The notes below the pieces were generated by a model. It was given only the letters and a program-made list of their open reading frames with translations, made no database searches and was not told the DNA's origin. The translations under genes were made by a program, and so were the position numbers. This document shows, piece by piece, positions 8,909 to 17,320 of a stretch of DNA of 64,000 bases. The stretch comes from JAGVPT01 sp963717445. GTDB taxonomy: Bacteria > Bacteroidota > Ignavibacteria > UBA10030 > UBA8401. Each line of letters begins with the position of its first letter. Positions within the stretch are counted from its first letter, which is position 1. The stretch is taken from positions 1,922,001 through 1,986,000 of the forward strand of contig OY970334.1 of the NCBI GenBank assembly GCA_963717445.1, given 5' to 3'.

Positions 8909-10186
8909 TTAGGAAGCATGCTGTTTCGCTTCATGCTTTCCGACAAAAATATTGTAAATTCCCATCAACATAGTTGCCACAACGCCAATTGCAAAAATCG
9001 AATACCAGACAACGCTGGGATTAGACGAGCCCCGCGCGAAGGTTGCGTAAAGCCATCCGCCCAACGGACCACCGACAAACCATGCAATCGCAACCGGAAG
9101 AAACGCATACCCCTGAAACAATCCCTGCTGGCCTTCCGGCGCAAGGTCGGAGATGTACTCGTAATACCGCGGAGCCTGAGTCATTTCACCGATGGAGAAC
9201 ACAGCGAGCCCCGCAATAATCGTCCAGATTGTCGGGTGAATCGCAATGACGAGCCAGCATAAGCTCGACACCGCGAAACCGGCAACTATCGCCGTGCGAG
9301 TGGGAAGATGTTTGGTGAGCCTGTTAACGATAAGCTGGAGCGCAATAATTCCCCATGCATCGGAAGACTGAATGATTTCAAACGGCGCATCTTTTGAAAT
9401 ATAATCGCTCACGTAAAACGGGACAATAATAAATATCTGCCAGAACATAATCCAAAAGAGTGAGAAAATAAGAAGGAAGATCATGAACTTTGCGTTGCCC
9501 AGCACAAGAACAAGGTTTTTGAATTTGGTCGCCAACGTTTCGACGGCGGCGCCTGTTTCCTTTTTTACTTCTTTATACAGCGTGATGTTCACAAAGAACA
9601 TCAACAAGCAGCTTAATGAGGAAACGATGTAGACGTACTGAATTCCGTACGTGCTTCGCACGGTGAACGCTATGGCGGGTCCGATCGCGGCGCCGACGTT
9701 GACAAGCCAGTAATAGACCGCATAGCCGAGCGACTTTGTCTCAGGTTTGGAGGTAACGGCAACGGTGCCGAGCACGGATGGCTTAACAAACGAACCCCCA
9801 AGCGCGGTGAGAATGAGAATCGGGATGAGCACCCAGAACATGGGAAGTCCGCTGTATATTCCCTGAAACGATTCCATTCCTGTCGAGCCGATAAGGAAAT
9901 AACCGGCAGCAAGAACAAGAAACGCAAACGAAAACGCGCGGCGAAATCCGAATTTATCCGCAATCGTTCCTGCGAATATCGGCAGCAAATAAATCAGCCC
10001 GCCGAACACCGATGAAAGCTGCCCCACTTGAAACTCGGTAAAGTGGAGATGGTCCCGCAGGAAAATGCTCAGCACCGTCGCCTGCCCGTAATAGGCAAGA
10101 CGCTCGAACAACTCCATCCCGTTGGCAACCCAAAACGTGGGATGAAAACCATTTCTAATTTCAGCGAAACTTTGGCGGATCGGCAT
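8909..10186 (-). CDS. POT/PTR-family proton-coupled oligopeptide transporter
   Basis: A 425-residue major-facilitator protein with about 12 hydrophobic segments. The N-terminal ELFERLAYYGQ matches the POT signature ExxERFxYYG used in proton coupling, which separates it from generic MFS carriers. A further conserved region, GGSFVKPSVLGTV, follows in the TM4-5 area, and the central loop (KEVKKETGAAVETLATKFKN) divides the two six-helix halves. Likely substrates are di- and tripeptides or related compounds. It is a monocistronic-looking gene flanked by repeats on both sides. Confidence 0.88.
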   Translation of the reverse strand: MPIRQSFAEIRNGFHPTFWVANGMELFERLAYYGQATVLSIFLRDHLHFTEFQVGQLSSVFGGLIYLLPIFAGTIADKFGFRRAFSFAFLVLAAGYFLIGSTGMESFQGIYSGLPMFWVLIPILILTALGGSFVKPSVLGTVAVTSKPETKSLGYAVYYWLVNVGAAIGPAIAFTVRSTYGIQYVYIVSSLSCLLMFFVNITLYKEVKKETGAAVETLATKFKNLVLVLGNAKFMIFLLIFSLFWIMFWQIFIIVPFYVSDYISKDAPFEIIQSSDAWGIIALQLIVNRLTKHLPTRTAIVAGFAVSSLCWLVIAIHPTIWTIIAGLAVFSIGEMTQAPRYYEYISDLAPEGQQGLFQGYAFLPVAIAWFVGGPLGGWLYATFARGSSNPSVVWYSIFAIGVVATMLMGIYNIFVGKHEAKQHAS

Positions 10187-10336
10187 GCACGCTCCAATGC
10201 GTTAAGGCAACGTATATTTTTTTTCAACCATCTAAAAATCGCAGCGCGCAAAGGCGCCTAATACACTAAAAATATAACTTAGCGGCTTTGCGCTTTTGCA
10301 TGAGACAAGCGTTCCAGATTTGTCCGAAAATTTATT

Positions 10337-11176
10337 CTAAGAAAGAATATCTTTCCGTTTAAAAACAAAAAGTGTTATCAGCCATAATCCGACAATGTAG
10401 GCGCCGAGGACGGCGCATGATTTGCCAATTGTTCCCCAGTCGATTGGATTTTTAAACGCTTGCTGCCACACATTTTGGTACGTTGTAAACAAGTACGGTT
10501 TGACCGGCTCGAACGATTCTACGGGTAAATTCGAAATGATCAGCAAAGCAACTACGACCGCCATCGTTGCAATGATGGGTCCGATTGCGTTTTCAACGAA
10601 CGAAGAAAACAAAAAGGCAAGCGATGCCACGACGCACATCGATACGATTGCGAGGCCGTACGCGAGGGCAAAACGCGTCCAGAGCTCCGCCTCCGGCAAA
10701 ATTGTGAGCGTATCGCGGTCGATGGCAAGCAGATCGCCGCTGCCGAAAATCAACAAGCCGAATCCGACACTGAGCAGCGCAATCGAGAAAACAAGCGACG
10801 CGGTGTAGAGCAGCGTCGTGATGTATTTGGAATTAAGAATCCGCGTGCGCGAGACGGGCCGTATCAAGATCAATCGAAATGTTCCTGCTGTTGCCTCGCC
10901 GGCAAGCTGGTCGCCCGCTACAAGGCTGATAAGAAACGGAACGTGCACCCACAAGCTGTTCATGATAAGCTGAGCAATGATCCAACCGTTAAAAAGATTT
11001 CCGGTCACGAAGAAATCATTCTGCAGTGTCCGCATTTGGTACTGGATGAACCTTCCCCCTTCCACCTTCATCGCCCACATGACCAACGGAATGATGACGG
11101 CCACCACAATGAAACCGATGTAGGTCCGCCATTTTGCGTAGGTCTTAAACAGCTCGTAATAAATGAGATTGAACAT
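10337..11176 (-). CDS. ABC-2 type exporter permease
   Basis: A 279-residue membrane protein with six predicted helices (for example TYIGFIVVAVIIPLVMWAM, LLIFGSGDLL flanks, GAYIVGLWLITLFVF) and the amphipathic N-terminus MFNLIYYELFKTYAKWRTYIGF characteristic of ABC-2 permeases. The segment DQLAGEATAGTFRLILIRPVSRTRIL is the conserved coupling helix region of this family. Its ATPase partner lies upstream on the same strand, but the two are separated by a 231-bp gap containing an inverted-repeat element, which is unusual for such a pair. The substrate is unknown. Confidence 0.9.
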   Translation of the reverse strand: MFNLIYYELFKTYAKWRTYIGFIVVAVIIPLVMWAMKVEGGRFIQYQMRTLQNDFFVTGNLFNGWIIAQLIMNSLWVHVPFLISLVAGDQLAGEATAGTFRLILIRPVSRTRILNSKYITTLLYTASLVFSIALLSVGFGLLIFGSGDLLAIDRDTLTILPEAELWTRFALAYGLAIVSMCVVASLAFLFSSFVENAIGPIIATMAVVVALLIISNLPVESFEPVKPYLFTTYQNVWQQAFKNPIDWGTIGKSCAVLGAYIVGLWLITLFVFKRKDILS

Positions 11177-11186
11177 AATGTATTAG

Positions 11187-11363
11187 CTAGTGCCGTTTCC
11201 CAAAAATAACCTTGTATTTCTTTGACACCGAACACTTCGACTCCACCCTGACAGTCAGGCTGAGCGAGTCCTGTTTTATAGGACGAGTCGAAGCGCTGTC
11301 AGGGTGTCGCTCAGTGTGACTCAGTTCTCCAAATACAATATTTATTATTGGAAGTGGCACTAG
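11187..11363. repeat. MITE-like element with about 33-bp imperfect terminal inverted repeats
   Basis: The ends read CTAGTGCCGTTTCCCAAAAA and, on the other strand, CTAGTGCCACTTCCAATAAT, and continue imperfectly to TTGTATTT on both sides. The interior holds a nested palindrome (CACCCTGACAG ... CTGTCAGGGTG, GACTC ... GAGTC). The 177-bp element splits the ATPase and permease genes of one ABC exporter. Confidence 0.7.
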
Positions 11364-11407
11364 TGGATAATTCAATGCTTTTTGTACAATTGACTTGTAA
11401 TGCGTTT

Positions 11408-12325
11408 TTAATTTTCTTCTGTGACGGAAAGAAAATATTTTTCCAGCGAGCGCTGCTGCTCTACAGAAAAGACTTTGCATTTCGCTGCCACAAGTTTCGA
11501 AACCACAGCCGGGATATCTTTCATCTCAATAGTTGCAACGATCCCAGTAGAATCTGTGGCCGGGTACTTCACGCTTTTTATTTTTTCCAGTACCCCCAGC
11601 GCCTTTTTTAGCGGTACGACATTGAGGAAGACCTTATTTGCGCTCCCACGAAGAAGCTCGTTCACGTCTCCCTGGACCACCAAGTTTCCTTTGTTAATGA
11701 TCGCCATTCGGGTTGCAACGTGTTCGACTTCATTTAATAAGTGGGACGAAAGAAACACCGTCATCCCGTTGTCGTTCGAAAGCCTGGCAATTAATTCGCG
11801 CACTTCTTTCATTCCCTGCGGGTCGAGGCCGTTGGTCGGTTCATCGAGGACAATAAGCTCCGGGTCGCAAAGAAGCGCTTGCGCAATTCCAAGACGCTGC
11901 TTCATCCCATGCGAAAAGGTTTTCACACGGTCGCGTGCCCTTCCTTCAAGCCCCACCATCGCCAGCGAGTTAATAATTTTCTCTCTCTGGGGAGTTTTCC
12001 CGAGCGTTAACGATCCGGCAATTTCCATGTTGCGATAAGCGGTGAGGTACAAGTAAAAGTCGGGCTTCTCCACGATGCCGGCCACTTTCGCAAGCGCTTT
12101 CTCCCTTTCCTTTTCAAGATGATAGCCCAGCAACTCCACAGACCCGGTTGTAGGCTGAATGAGCGATAGGATCATCCGGATCGTCGTGCTCTTTCCAGCC
12201 CCATTCGGACCCAAAAATCCAAAAACGTCCCCCCGATGGATTTCGAGATTGACATCCTCAACAGCCCAACGGTTCTTGTACCGCTTGCCTAGGTTTGTTG
12301 TTCGTAGAATGATTTCTTCAGGCAT
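11408..12325 (-). CDS. ABC exporter ATP-binding subunit
   Basis: A 305-residue ATPase that energises the ABC-2 permease downstream. Walker A is FLGPNGAGKST, the signature is TFSHGMKQRLGIAQ and Walker B is ELIVLDEPTNGLDP, followed by the SSHLLNEVEH switch. The last 80 residues (VFLNVVPLKKALGVLEKIK...) form the C-terminal extension common in this exporter group. The ATG at 12,325 is preferred over an upstream TTG because it starts right before the conserved MPEEIILRTTNLGKRY. Confidence 0.93.
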   Translation of the reverse strand: MPEEIILRTTNLGKRYKNRWAVEDVNLEIHRGDVFGFLGPNGAGKSTTIRMILSLIQPTTGSVELLGYHLEKEREKALAKVAGIVEKPDFYLYLTAYRNMEIAGSLTLGKTPQREKIINSLAMVGLEGRARDRVKTFSHGMKQRLGIAQALLCDPELIVLDEPTNGLDPQGMKEVRELIARLSNDNGMTVFLSSHLLNEVEHVATRMAIINKGNLVVQGDVNELLRGSANKVFLNVVPLKKALGVLEKIKSVKYPATDSTGIVATIEMKDIPAVVSKLVAAKCKVFSVEQQRSLEKYFLSVTEEN

Positions 12326-12329
12326 AGAA

Positions 12330-12419
12330 GTCAATGATCAATGAACAATCAACAATGAACAATTATGGAGCAGCATCATTCTTTTATTGATCATTGATTA
12401 TTGTTCATTGTTGATTGCT
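12330..12419. repeat. AT-rich permuted-word inverted repeat, second copy
   Basis: The gap between the BMC-domain gene and the ABC ATPase contains CAATGATCAATGAACAATC and CAACAATGAACAATT on one side and ATTGATCATTGATTATTG and TTCATTGTTGATTG on the other, with about 20 bp between. The vocabulary is the same as at 2183-2272, and together the arms can fold into one long hairpin. Confidence 0.7.
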
Positions 12420-12972
12420 AAATTAATTCGTTCAGAAGTTCTTTCCGTGGATTGGGGATGACCACTTTGTTGACGAGAAGGCCTCGTTCTGCGCATACTG
12501 CTCCTGCCGAATCAACCGCAGATCGTACGGCGGCAACATCTCCCGTTAACGTGACAAACGCCTTCCCACCGAGCGCCATTGCAAGCCGTATTTCAATAAG
12601 GCGGACACGCGCCGTTTTCACCGCAGCGTCCGCCGCTTCGATCAATGATGCGACACTGAAAGCTTCGACAATCCCGAGCGCTTCCAGCATTTGCACCTGA
12701 GAAACGCCGGAGATCGCAGGGAATACATCCTTGTGGACATTAGGAATGACGAATGTGTCGATCACCATGCCGGTGCCGCTCACCGTCCCTGCATCGACGC
12801 TCGCACGAACCGCAGCAACATCGCCGCCGACCATGACGATATATTTCCCCGAACAGATGCTGCGGGAAAGAAGCAATTCGACATCTGCAGCTTTAAGCAT
12901 CGCATCACTCACCAAATATCCGGCGGCAATACTCGAAAGTTCAATCAAGCCGATGGAATTCATTTCTGGCAT
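12418..12972 (-). CDS. pduT: Tandem BMC-domain shell protein, PduT-like
   Basis: A 184-residue protein with two bacterial-microcompartment domains (about 1-92 and 95-184), i.e. a BMC-T trimer-forming pseudohexamer. Domain 1 has IGLIELSSIAAGYLVSDAMLKAA and the loop RSICSGKYIVMVGGD, placing a Cys at position 40. In characterised PduT the equivalent Cys binds a [4Fe-4S] cluster at the trimer pore. Domain 2 repeats the pattern (ALGIVEAFSVASLIEAADAA...GGKAFVTLTGDVAAV). A strong ribosome-binding site (AAGGAGAAGC) precedes the start. It follows the PduS-like gene by 15 bp, matching a cluster-carrying shell protein that passes electrons across the shell. No other shell or enzyme genes are nearby. Confidence 0.9.
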   Translation of the reverse strand: MPEMNSIGLIELSSIAAGYLVSDAMLKAADVELLLSRSICSGKYIVMVGGDVAAVRASVDAGTVSGTGMVIDTFVIPNVHKDVFPAISGVSQVQMLEALGIVEAFSVASLIEAADAAVKTARVRLIEIRLAMALGGKAFVTLTGDVAAVRSAVDSAGAVCAERGLLVNKVVIPNPRKELLNELI

Positions 12973-12987
12973 GCTTCTCCTTCACGG

Positions 12988-14301
12988 TTATTTTTGTTCA
13001 ATGATAATTTCTTCGTCGTGCAGAGCGACAACGCCTTCAATGCTGGCATGAATACGCGCGCCGAGTTCCCCGTTCGGAATTTCTCCGATAACCTCGCCCG
13101 CTTTCACGGCACTCCCGGATTCCACAACCGGAATTGCCGCCGCTCCGATATGCTGCGACAACGGTATTCGTACTCTTTTCGGTTGAAATTTTATTTCCCG
13201 ATAATGAGCGGGCAGATCATAATCTTTCACGCCAAGTTTTCCGATAAGCTGTTTCAAAGGAACGTGCCTGCCGTCGTAGATGGGGTGAGGTTTCACATTG
13301 CGGTTGCCATCCCATGGTATTCCTTTTGCCTTGAGGTCGATTTTTGCTTTATCGCATGCTTCTTTCGGGTACAGATCTTCAGGACAAGCATACAATGTGC
13401 AGAGGCCGCAAGAGCAGCAAAGCTGCGCCCATTGATTCCAAAGGTCTTCGCCGGATGCCGTGAAGCTGAGGCTTCGCATCACCTTGTGCGGCTGCACATC
13501 GTATCCTAAGAGGTACCGGGGACAAAACTCCGTACAGTAGCTGCACTGGTCGCACGCCGATTTTCCGACGCGATGTTTCGATTGCTCGGGTAAACTCTTC
13601 CTCGAAATCAACCTGTGTTCAACGGGCAAAACGACCAAACCGGCGCACGTTTTTGTTACCGGCAGACTCATATCCGAGGTAAGCTTTCCCATCATAATCC
13701 CGCTGACGAAAACAGCATATTCGGCAACCGTTGTGCCCCCCGCAGCCGCAATAACGTCGGCAAAACTGATACCTATCGGGACGCTAAACGTCGACGGCTC
13801 GTTAACCGCTCCTGCAACGGTAATGCACTTTGTGGTTACGGGGACTCCTTCGAACGCATAATACATGTTGCGCAATGTCTCGACATTATTGACAACGACG
13901 CCAACGTCGGGGGGAATTCCCTGCGGCGGAATCAGCCTTTTGGTCGTTTCATACACAAGAATGTATTCATCTCCCGTCGGGTAGTAATCTCCAAGAAGTT
14001 TCAGTTCGATGTCCGTTCGTTCGATTGACGACTTTACACCGCTCAACTGCTCTTCGTGTTTTTTCTTGATGCCGAGGATCCCTTTCTTCGCCCCTGTTGA
14101 CGACATCAATTGTATCATTCCTTTGACAACGGCATTGGGCTCACGTACCAGTAATTCCAGATCCTTATGCAGAAGCGGCTCGCATTCCGCACCATTTGCC
14201 AGAACGTACTCGGCGGACGAGGCTGCCTTAACGTGCGAAGGAAATCCCGCACCTCCGCATCCCACAACACCCGCATTTCTTATTTTTTCGTGGAATGTCA
14301 T
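12988..14301 (-). CDS. pduS: PduS/RnfC-like SLBB-domain iron-sulfur flavoprotein
   Basis: A 437-residue redox protein of the RnfC/PduS type; PduS is an NADH-dependent cobalamin reductase of the propanediol-utilisation microcompartment. Seen in order: Gly-rich nucleotide/FMN region (VVGCGGAGFPSHVK, residues 12-25), SLBB domain (TVAGAVNEPSTFSVPIGISF, about 161-180), two [4Fe-4S] clusters (Cys250/253/256/260 and Cys295/298/301/306), and a C-terminal barrel-sandwich region (PVVESGSAVKAGEVIGEIP). Length and architecture fit PduS better than the longer Rnf subunit. It is the first gene of a two-gene unit with the PduT-like shell protein. The true B12 enzyme partner is not visible here. Confidence 0.87.
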   Translation of the reverse strand: MTFHEKIRNAGVVGCGGAGFPSHVKAASSAEYVLANGAECEPLLHKDLELLVREPNAVVKGMIQLMSSTGAKKGILGIKKKHEEQLSGVKSSIERTDIELKLLGDYYPTGDEYILVYETTKRLIPPQGIPPDVGVVVNNVETLRNMYYAFEGVPVTTKCITVAGAVNEPSTFSVPIGISFADVIAAAGGTTVAEYAVFVSGIMMGKLTSDMSLPVTKTCAGLVVLPVEHRLISRKSLPEQSKHRVGKSACDQCSYCTEFCPRYLLGYDVQPHKVMRSLSFTASGEDLWNQWAQLCCSCGLCTLYACPEDLYPKEACDKAKIDLKAKGIPWDGNRNVKPHPIYDGRHVPLKQLIGKLGVKDYDLPAHYREIKFQPKRVRIPLSQHIGAAAIPVVESGSAVKAGEVIGEIPNGELGARIHASIEGVVALHDEEIIIEQK

Positions 14302-14343
14302 GGCAAAGATTGATGTCTTTAGTCGAGGAGTGATCCTTATAAT

Positions 14344-14560
14344 TAGAAGCTATCTCAAAAACGCTTAATTATGTCCTTCTGAAGGAATACTGACAGATCA
14401 TTGTCATTCTGAACCCCGTCGCTTTTCAGACGGGGTGAAGAATCCATGACAATGACATCCCTTGACTCTACTAGGCTTCCATGTCATGGATGCTTCGCTC
14501 CGCTCAGCATGACGTTTACGGCTGCTTTCTGCATGAAAACCATTTTTGAGATGGCTTCTA
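14344..14560. repeat. MITE-like element with 20-bp terminal inverted repeats
   Basis: Ends are TAGAAGCTATCTCAAAAACG (14,344-14,363) and, on the other strand, TAGAAGCCATCTCAAAAATG (14,541-14,560), 18 of 20 identical. The 217-bp element contains the nested palindrome CATTGTCATTCTGAACCCC...GTCATGGATGCTTCGCTCCG...CATGAC. It fills most of the 330-bp gap between the glycosyltransferase stop and the PduS-like gene. Confidence 0.7.
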
Positions 14561-14597
14561 GTGAATAATTGACGAGTGCCGAATGCCAAATGACGAT

Positions 14598-14630
14598 TGA
14601 CATTCGACATTCGACATTCGACATTCGACA
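14598..14630. repeat. Tandem 8-bp repeat (GACATTC / CGACATT)
   Basis: The unit GACATTCG-like is repeated four times (GACATTC GACATTC ...) immediately before the stop codon of the glycosyltransferase, preceded by related words (GTGCCGAATGCCAAATGACG). Too short and too regular for a CRISPR array. Confidence 0.7.
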
Positions 14631-14631
14631 A

Positions 14632-16182
14632 TTACTCATAGTGTTTCAATTGCGGCCACAATTCCTTCAACGGCATTTTCAAATTCCGGCATACATAGAT
14701 CGCAAGATTGTTTTCGTACGGCATCGCATACGCGCTTCTCACCGTATCTGCAATTGTCACACTCTCAAATTTTTCCGTCTTACTTTTCAAACCGCCGCCG
14801 AGAATAATGACAAGATCGCCGTTGTAGTTCCGCGGACCCCAGAGCCAATAATTGTTGTGCGAGCCGATCGACTTTGGCAGATCGTATTTTTTTGAATAGA
14901 AATCGATGGCACCACAATCACCGTAATTGTTTCCGAAGATTGCGCACTTTGCCTGGTCTTCGGGAGAAAGCGAGTGGAATACTTTTGCAACTGCTGCTGC
15001 TTTATCTTCCCAGCCGAACATATCTGCATAGAATTGGGGAAGCTCATCCAATTGCTTTCCCTCTGACGTTGACGGTTGGATACCTAACGCATTGGCATAA
15101 CGGATGTACGTCTCGACAGGCAATACGGGAATTCCCATCGGCGCAAGGAGGATGCCTGCGGCGATGATAACAGCATACACCGGTCGTACCCACCGTGTTA
15201 CCCCGGAGGATGTCCATCGTTCGGCGGCGACAGCTCCGCCGGCAAACAGCATCGTGTATGCAGGAGAGAGATATTCCGGCTTGCTGTGGCCGTTGAGAAG
15301 GAGCACGGCCAATGCCGTAAGATAAATATACGCCAGTATGCGGAACCGTCGCTCCTCTTTCGAAAACAGGAACCAGAAAAGACCTGCAAACCACAACGGC
15401 AGCGTAACAGGGTTTTGCATCATCAATTGGCCGCTGAGAAAAATTCTCGGCGTGAGGGAAGAATATTTTTCTGCCGAAGCGTTGCGGATGAATTCGAGAT
15501 GAGCAAGCCCGTGTGTTGTATTCCAAATGATGAAGGGAAGAAACAAAGCAAAGGCGATCACTCCGGCGATGTATGGATATTCAGTTTTCAGCCAACGCCG
15601 TTCGGGCGTCGCTATAACGCCGACAAAAATTCCGAATCCAAGCCACAGAACGCTGATCTTGTTGAGCAGACCGAGCCCGAGAAGAAGCCCCAGGTAAAGC
15701 CAGTATTTTTTATCGCCGGTTTTTACGAGAAGGATAAGAACGTACGCCGACCATGCCCAGAACAGCAGGTCGAATGCGTTCATCGAAAAAAAACCATCCA
15801 TGGCGAGAATGATGAGCGAAACAATACTTGCGAGTGAAGCAAGGGCTTGGGCGAACCGTCCGCCGCCAAGCTGACGCGCCATCAGGCCGGTAAGGAATAC
15901 TGTGGCTGCACCGGCGATTGCGGGAAGAAGGCGAATAGCAAACAGGGAATCCCCAAAAACCATTCTGTTCAACGCGAAGAGAAATATAGAAAAAGGCGGC
16001 TGGTCGACATACCCCGCGCTAAGATGTTCGCTGCATGCCGCGTAATAAAGTTCATCCCTGAAAATACCGTAGCCTGCGAATGCATTCGTATAAAAATGGA
16101 GCAGCAGCTTTAGCAGGGCGAAGAGAAGAAGAAACACGGTACTGCCCGTGAGCATTTGCCGGGAAAAGAGGGGAGGTTTCAT
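14632..16182 (-). CDS. Glycosyltransferase family 39 (PMT/ArnT-like) membrane protein
   Basis: A 516-residue polyprenyl-phosphate-sugar glycosyltransferase of the PMT_2/ArnT type. The N-terminal periplasmic loop motif FRDELYYAACSEHLSAGYVDQPPF supplies the catalytic Asp/Glu (DE) and the conserved YxDxPP-like pattern. About 10-12 transmembrane helices follow to residue 360, and the last 150 residues form a soluble periplasmic domain (QLDELPQFYADMFGWEDKAA...). Sugar donor and acceptor (lipid, protein or surface glycan) cannot be deduced. The stop lies 17 bp... upstream of nothing else on this strand except repeats; the lipoprotein gene ends 17 bp before this start, so the two are likely co-transcribed. 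Confidence 0.88.
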   Translation of the reverse strand: MKPPLFSRQMLTGSTVFLLLFALLKLLLHFYTNAFAGYGIFRDELYYAACSEHLSAGYVDQPPFSIFLFALNRMVFGDSLFAIRLLPAIAGAATVFLTGLMARQLGGGRFAQALASLASIVSLIILAMDGFFSMNAFDLLFWAWSAYVLILLVKTGDKKYWLYLGLLLGLGLLNKISVLWLGFGIFVGVIATPERRWLKTEYPYIAGVIAFALFLPFIIWNTTHGLAHLEFIRNASAEKYSSLTPRIFLSGQLMMQNPVTLPLWFAGLFWFLFSKEERRFRILAYIYLTALAVLLLNGHSKPEYLSPAYTMLFAGGAVAAERWTSSGVTRWVRPVYAVIIAAGILLAPMGIPVLPVETYIRYANALGIQPSTSEGKQLDELPQFYADMFGWEDKAAAVAKVFHSLSPEDQAKCAIFGNNYGDCGAIDFYSKKYDLPKSIGSHNNYWLWGPRNYNGDLVIILGGGLKSKTEKFESVTIADTVRSAYAMPYENNLAIYVCRNLKMPLKELWPQLKHYE

Positions 16183-16199
16183 TCAGCTATCGCACGTCG

Positions 16200-16772
16200 T
16201 CATTTCTGTTCGCTCATATAAGCCTTAAACTTAGCTGCAAAGTCGGACTTCGGGGTGAAATTGTTTTCTTTTGTTTCAAAAATTATTTCTTTTAACGCCG
16301 AGACCCTCCAATACACAATGGTACTATCCTTAGCCGGAACAATGACGCCGTTCGTAGCAACAATACTTTGATCTCCTTTGATCACAAATTTGAGCGTGTC
16401 GTTGTTGAATTCATGTTTGAAGACATCTGCCAGGTTGGAAAAAATTGCCTTTTCTTTCCAGACAAGAACGCTATCTTCGACGGCAAGAGCTCGGTCTTTG
16501 ACATAAAGGCCGTCGTGAACACGCTCGAGAAGGTAGTCGTCCCCTTTCCACGCTCGGATTGCCTCTTCAAAATCCTTAGTCTGTTCTGCCTCGTCGGATT
16601 CGTCCGATTGAACATTACGCATAATTGAGATCATTGTTCCGCTCTTTCCATCCTCGTTCATCGTAATTTTGTATTCTGTCGTTTCACTGGCTAGACAACC
16701 TAGGCAGGCAAATGCAAGGGAGAGAGAAAAGCAGAGGGAGCATGTCTTCATTGTCGTGATCGATCGTTTCAT
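16200..16772 (-). CDS. Exported protein of unknown function, possible lipoprotein
   Basis: A 190-residue protein. The start at 16,772 has AAGGAGAGTCATC directly upstream, the best ribosome-binding site in the area, and yields a signal peptide (MKTCSLCFSLSLAFACLGC with an eight-residue lead). A Cys at the end of the hydrophobic stretch may be lipidated, although the lipobox is not ideal. The mature part (TTEYKITMNEDGKSGTMISIMRNV...) is a charged alpha/beta sequence with repeated DSxxVxxK pieces. I do not recognise the family. It lies 17 bp upstream of the GT39 gene on the same strand. Confidence 0.7.
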   Translation of the reverse strand: MKRSITTMKTCSLCFSLSLAFACLGCLASETTEYKITMNEDGKSGTMISIMRNVQSDESDEAEQTKDFEEAIRAWKGDDYLLERVHDGLYVKDRALAVEDSVLVWKEKAIFSNLADVFKHEFNNDTLKFVIKGDQSIVATNGVIVPAKDSTIVYWRVSALKEIIFETKENNFTPKSDFAAKFKAYMSEQK

Positions 16773-16929
16773 GATGACTCTCCTTACTGTTGTAGATCGA
16801 AGCAAGAAATTCATCTCCGCCAGCACTGGAACAATCGTCGGCTTCAAAAGTTTAGCGATTATTGTGGAGAGAAGCAAGGGAGAGGACGAGCGTACATTGC
16901 TTCCCTTAGAAGAGCGCTACATACCTCCC

Positions 16930-17097
16930 TTATCTTATTCCCCGCTTTTTCTTCTCGATGATAACCTGCATATCCACAGACGCAGCGCAAAGCGGGCAAA
17001 CGTACCGCTTCGTTGTCTCGTTAAAATCCGGTTCGTTGGTTTGATGGCAGTTGGGGCATTTGATCGTTAATGGTCTGTCGAATTGAGGCTTAGCCAT
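16930..17097 (-). CDS. Small zinc-ribbon protein
   Basis: A 55-residue protein with two CxxC knuckles (IKCPNCHQTNEPDFNETTKRYVCPLCAASVDM), the arrangement of a four-Cys zinc ribbon, followed by a basic tail (IEKKKRGIR). Such proteins usually bind nucleic acid or a protein partner; no specific role can be assigned. ATG at 17,097 is the first good start; the longer frame begins with TTG and adds an unconserved-looking leader. Confidence 0.6.
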   Translation of the reverse strand: MAKPQFDRPLTIKCPNCHQTNEPDFNETTKRYVCPLCAASVDMQVIIEKKKRGIR

Positions 17098-17320
17098 AGT
17101 ATTGTTGGATTTTATCTTTTCCAAATTTATTATTAGGATGCTTTTAAATTAACCTCAATATATCAGAATGACGTGGACAATTATTTCACTATAGTTATTA
17201 TTTCTCTTCGTTTGTCATCCTGCGTGCAACGAACGATCTATCTCATTGTTCCTGCGTGGATCCTTTATCGCGCTTCACTCAGTTGAGAATGAGATACCTT
17301 TTGCACCTTCCAAAAGATGC

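Noticed and set aside
12691..13509. Long open frame (272 codons) antisense to the BMC-T and PduS-like genes
   Set aside because: Opposite strand has strong, recognisable protein families across the whole region; the frame shows Arg/Asp/His-rich shadow composition and no family features.
14598..14630. Tandem repeat considered as a CRISPR array
   Set aside because: Units are 7-8 bp without spacers and there are no cas genes.
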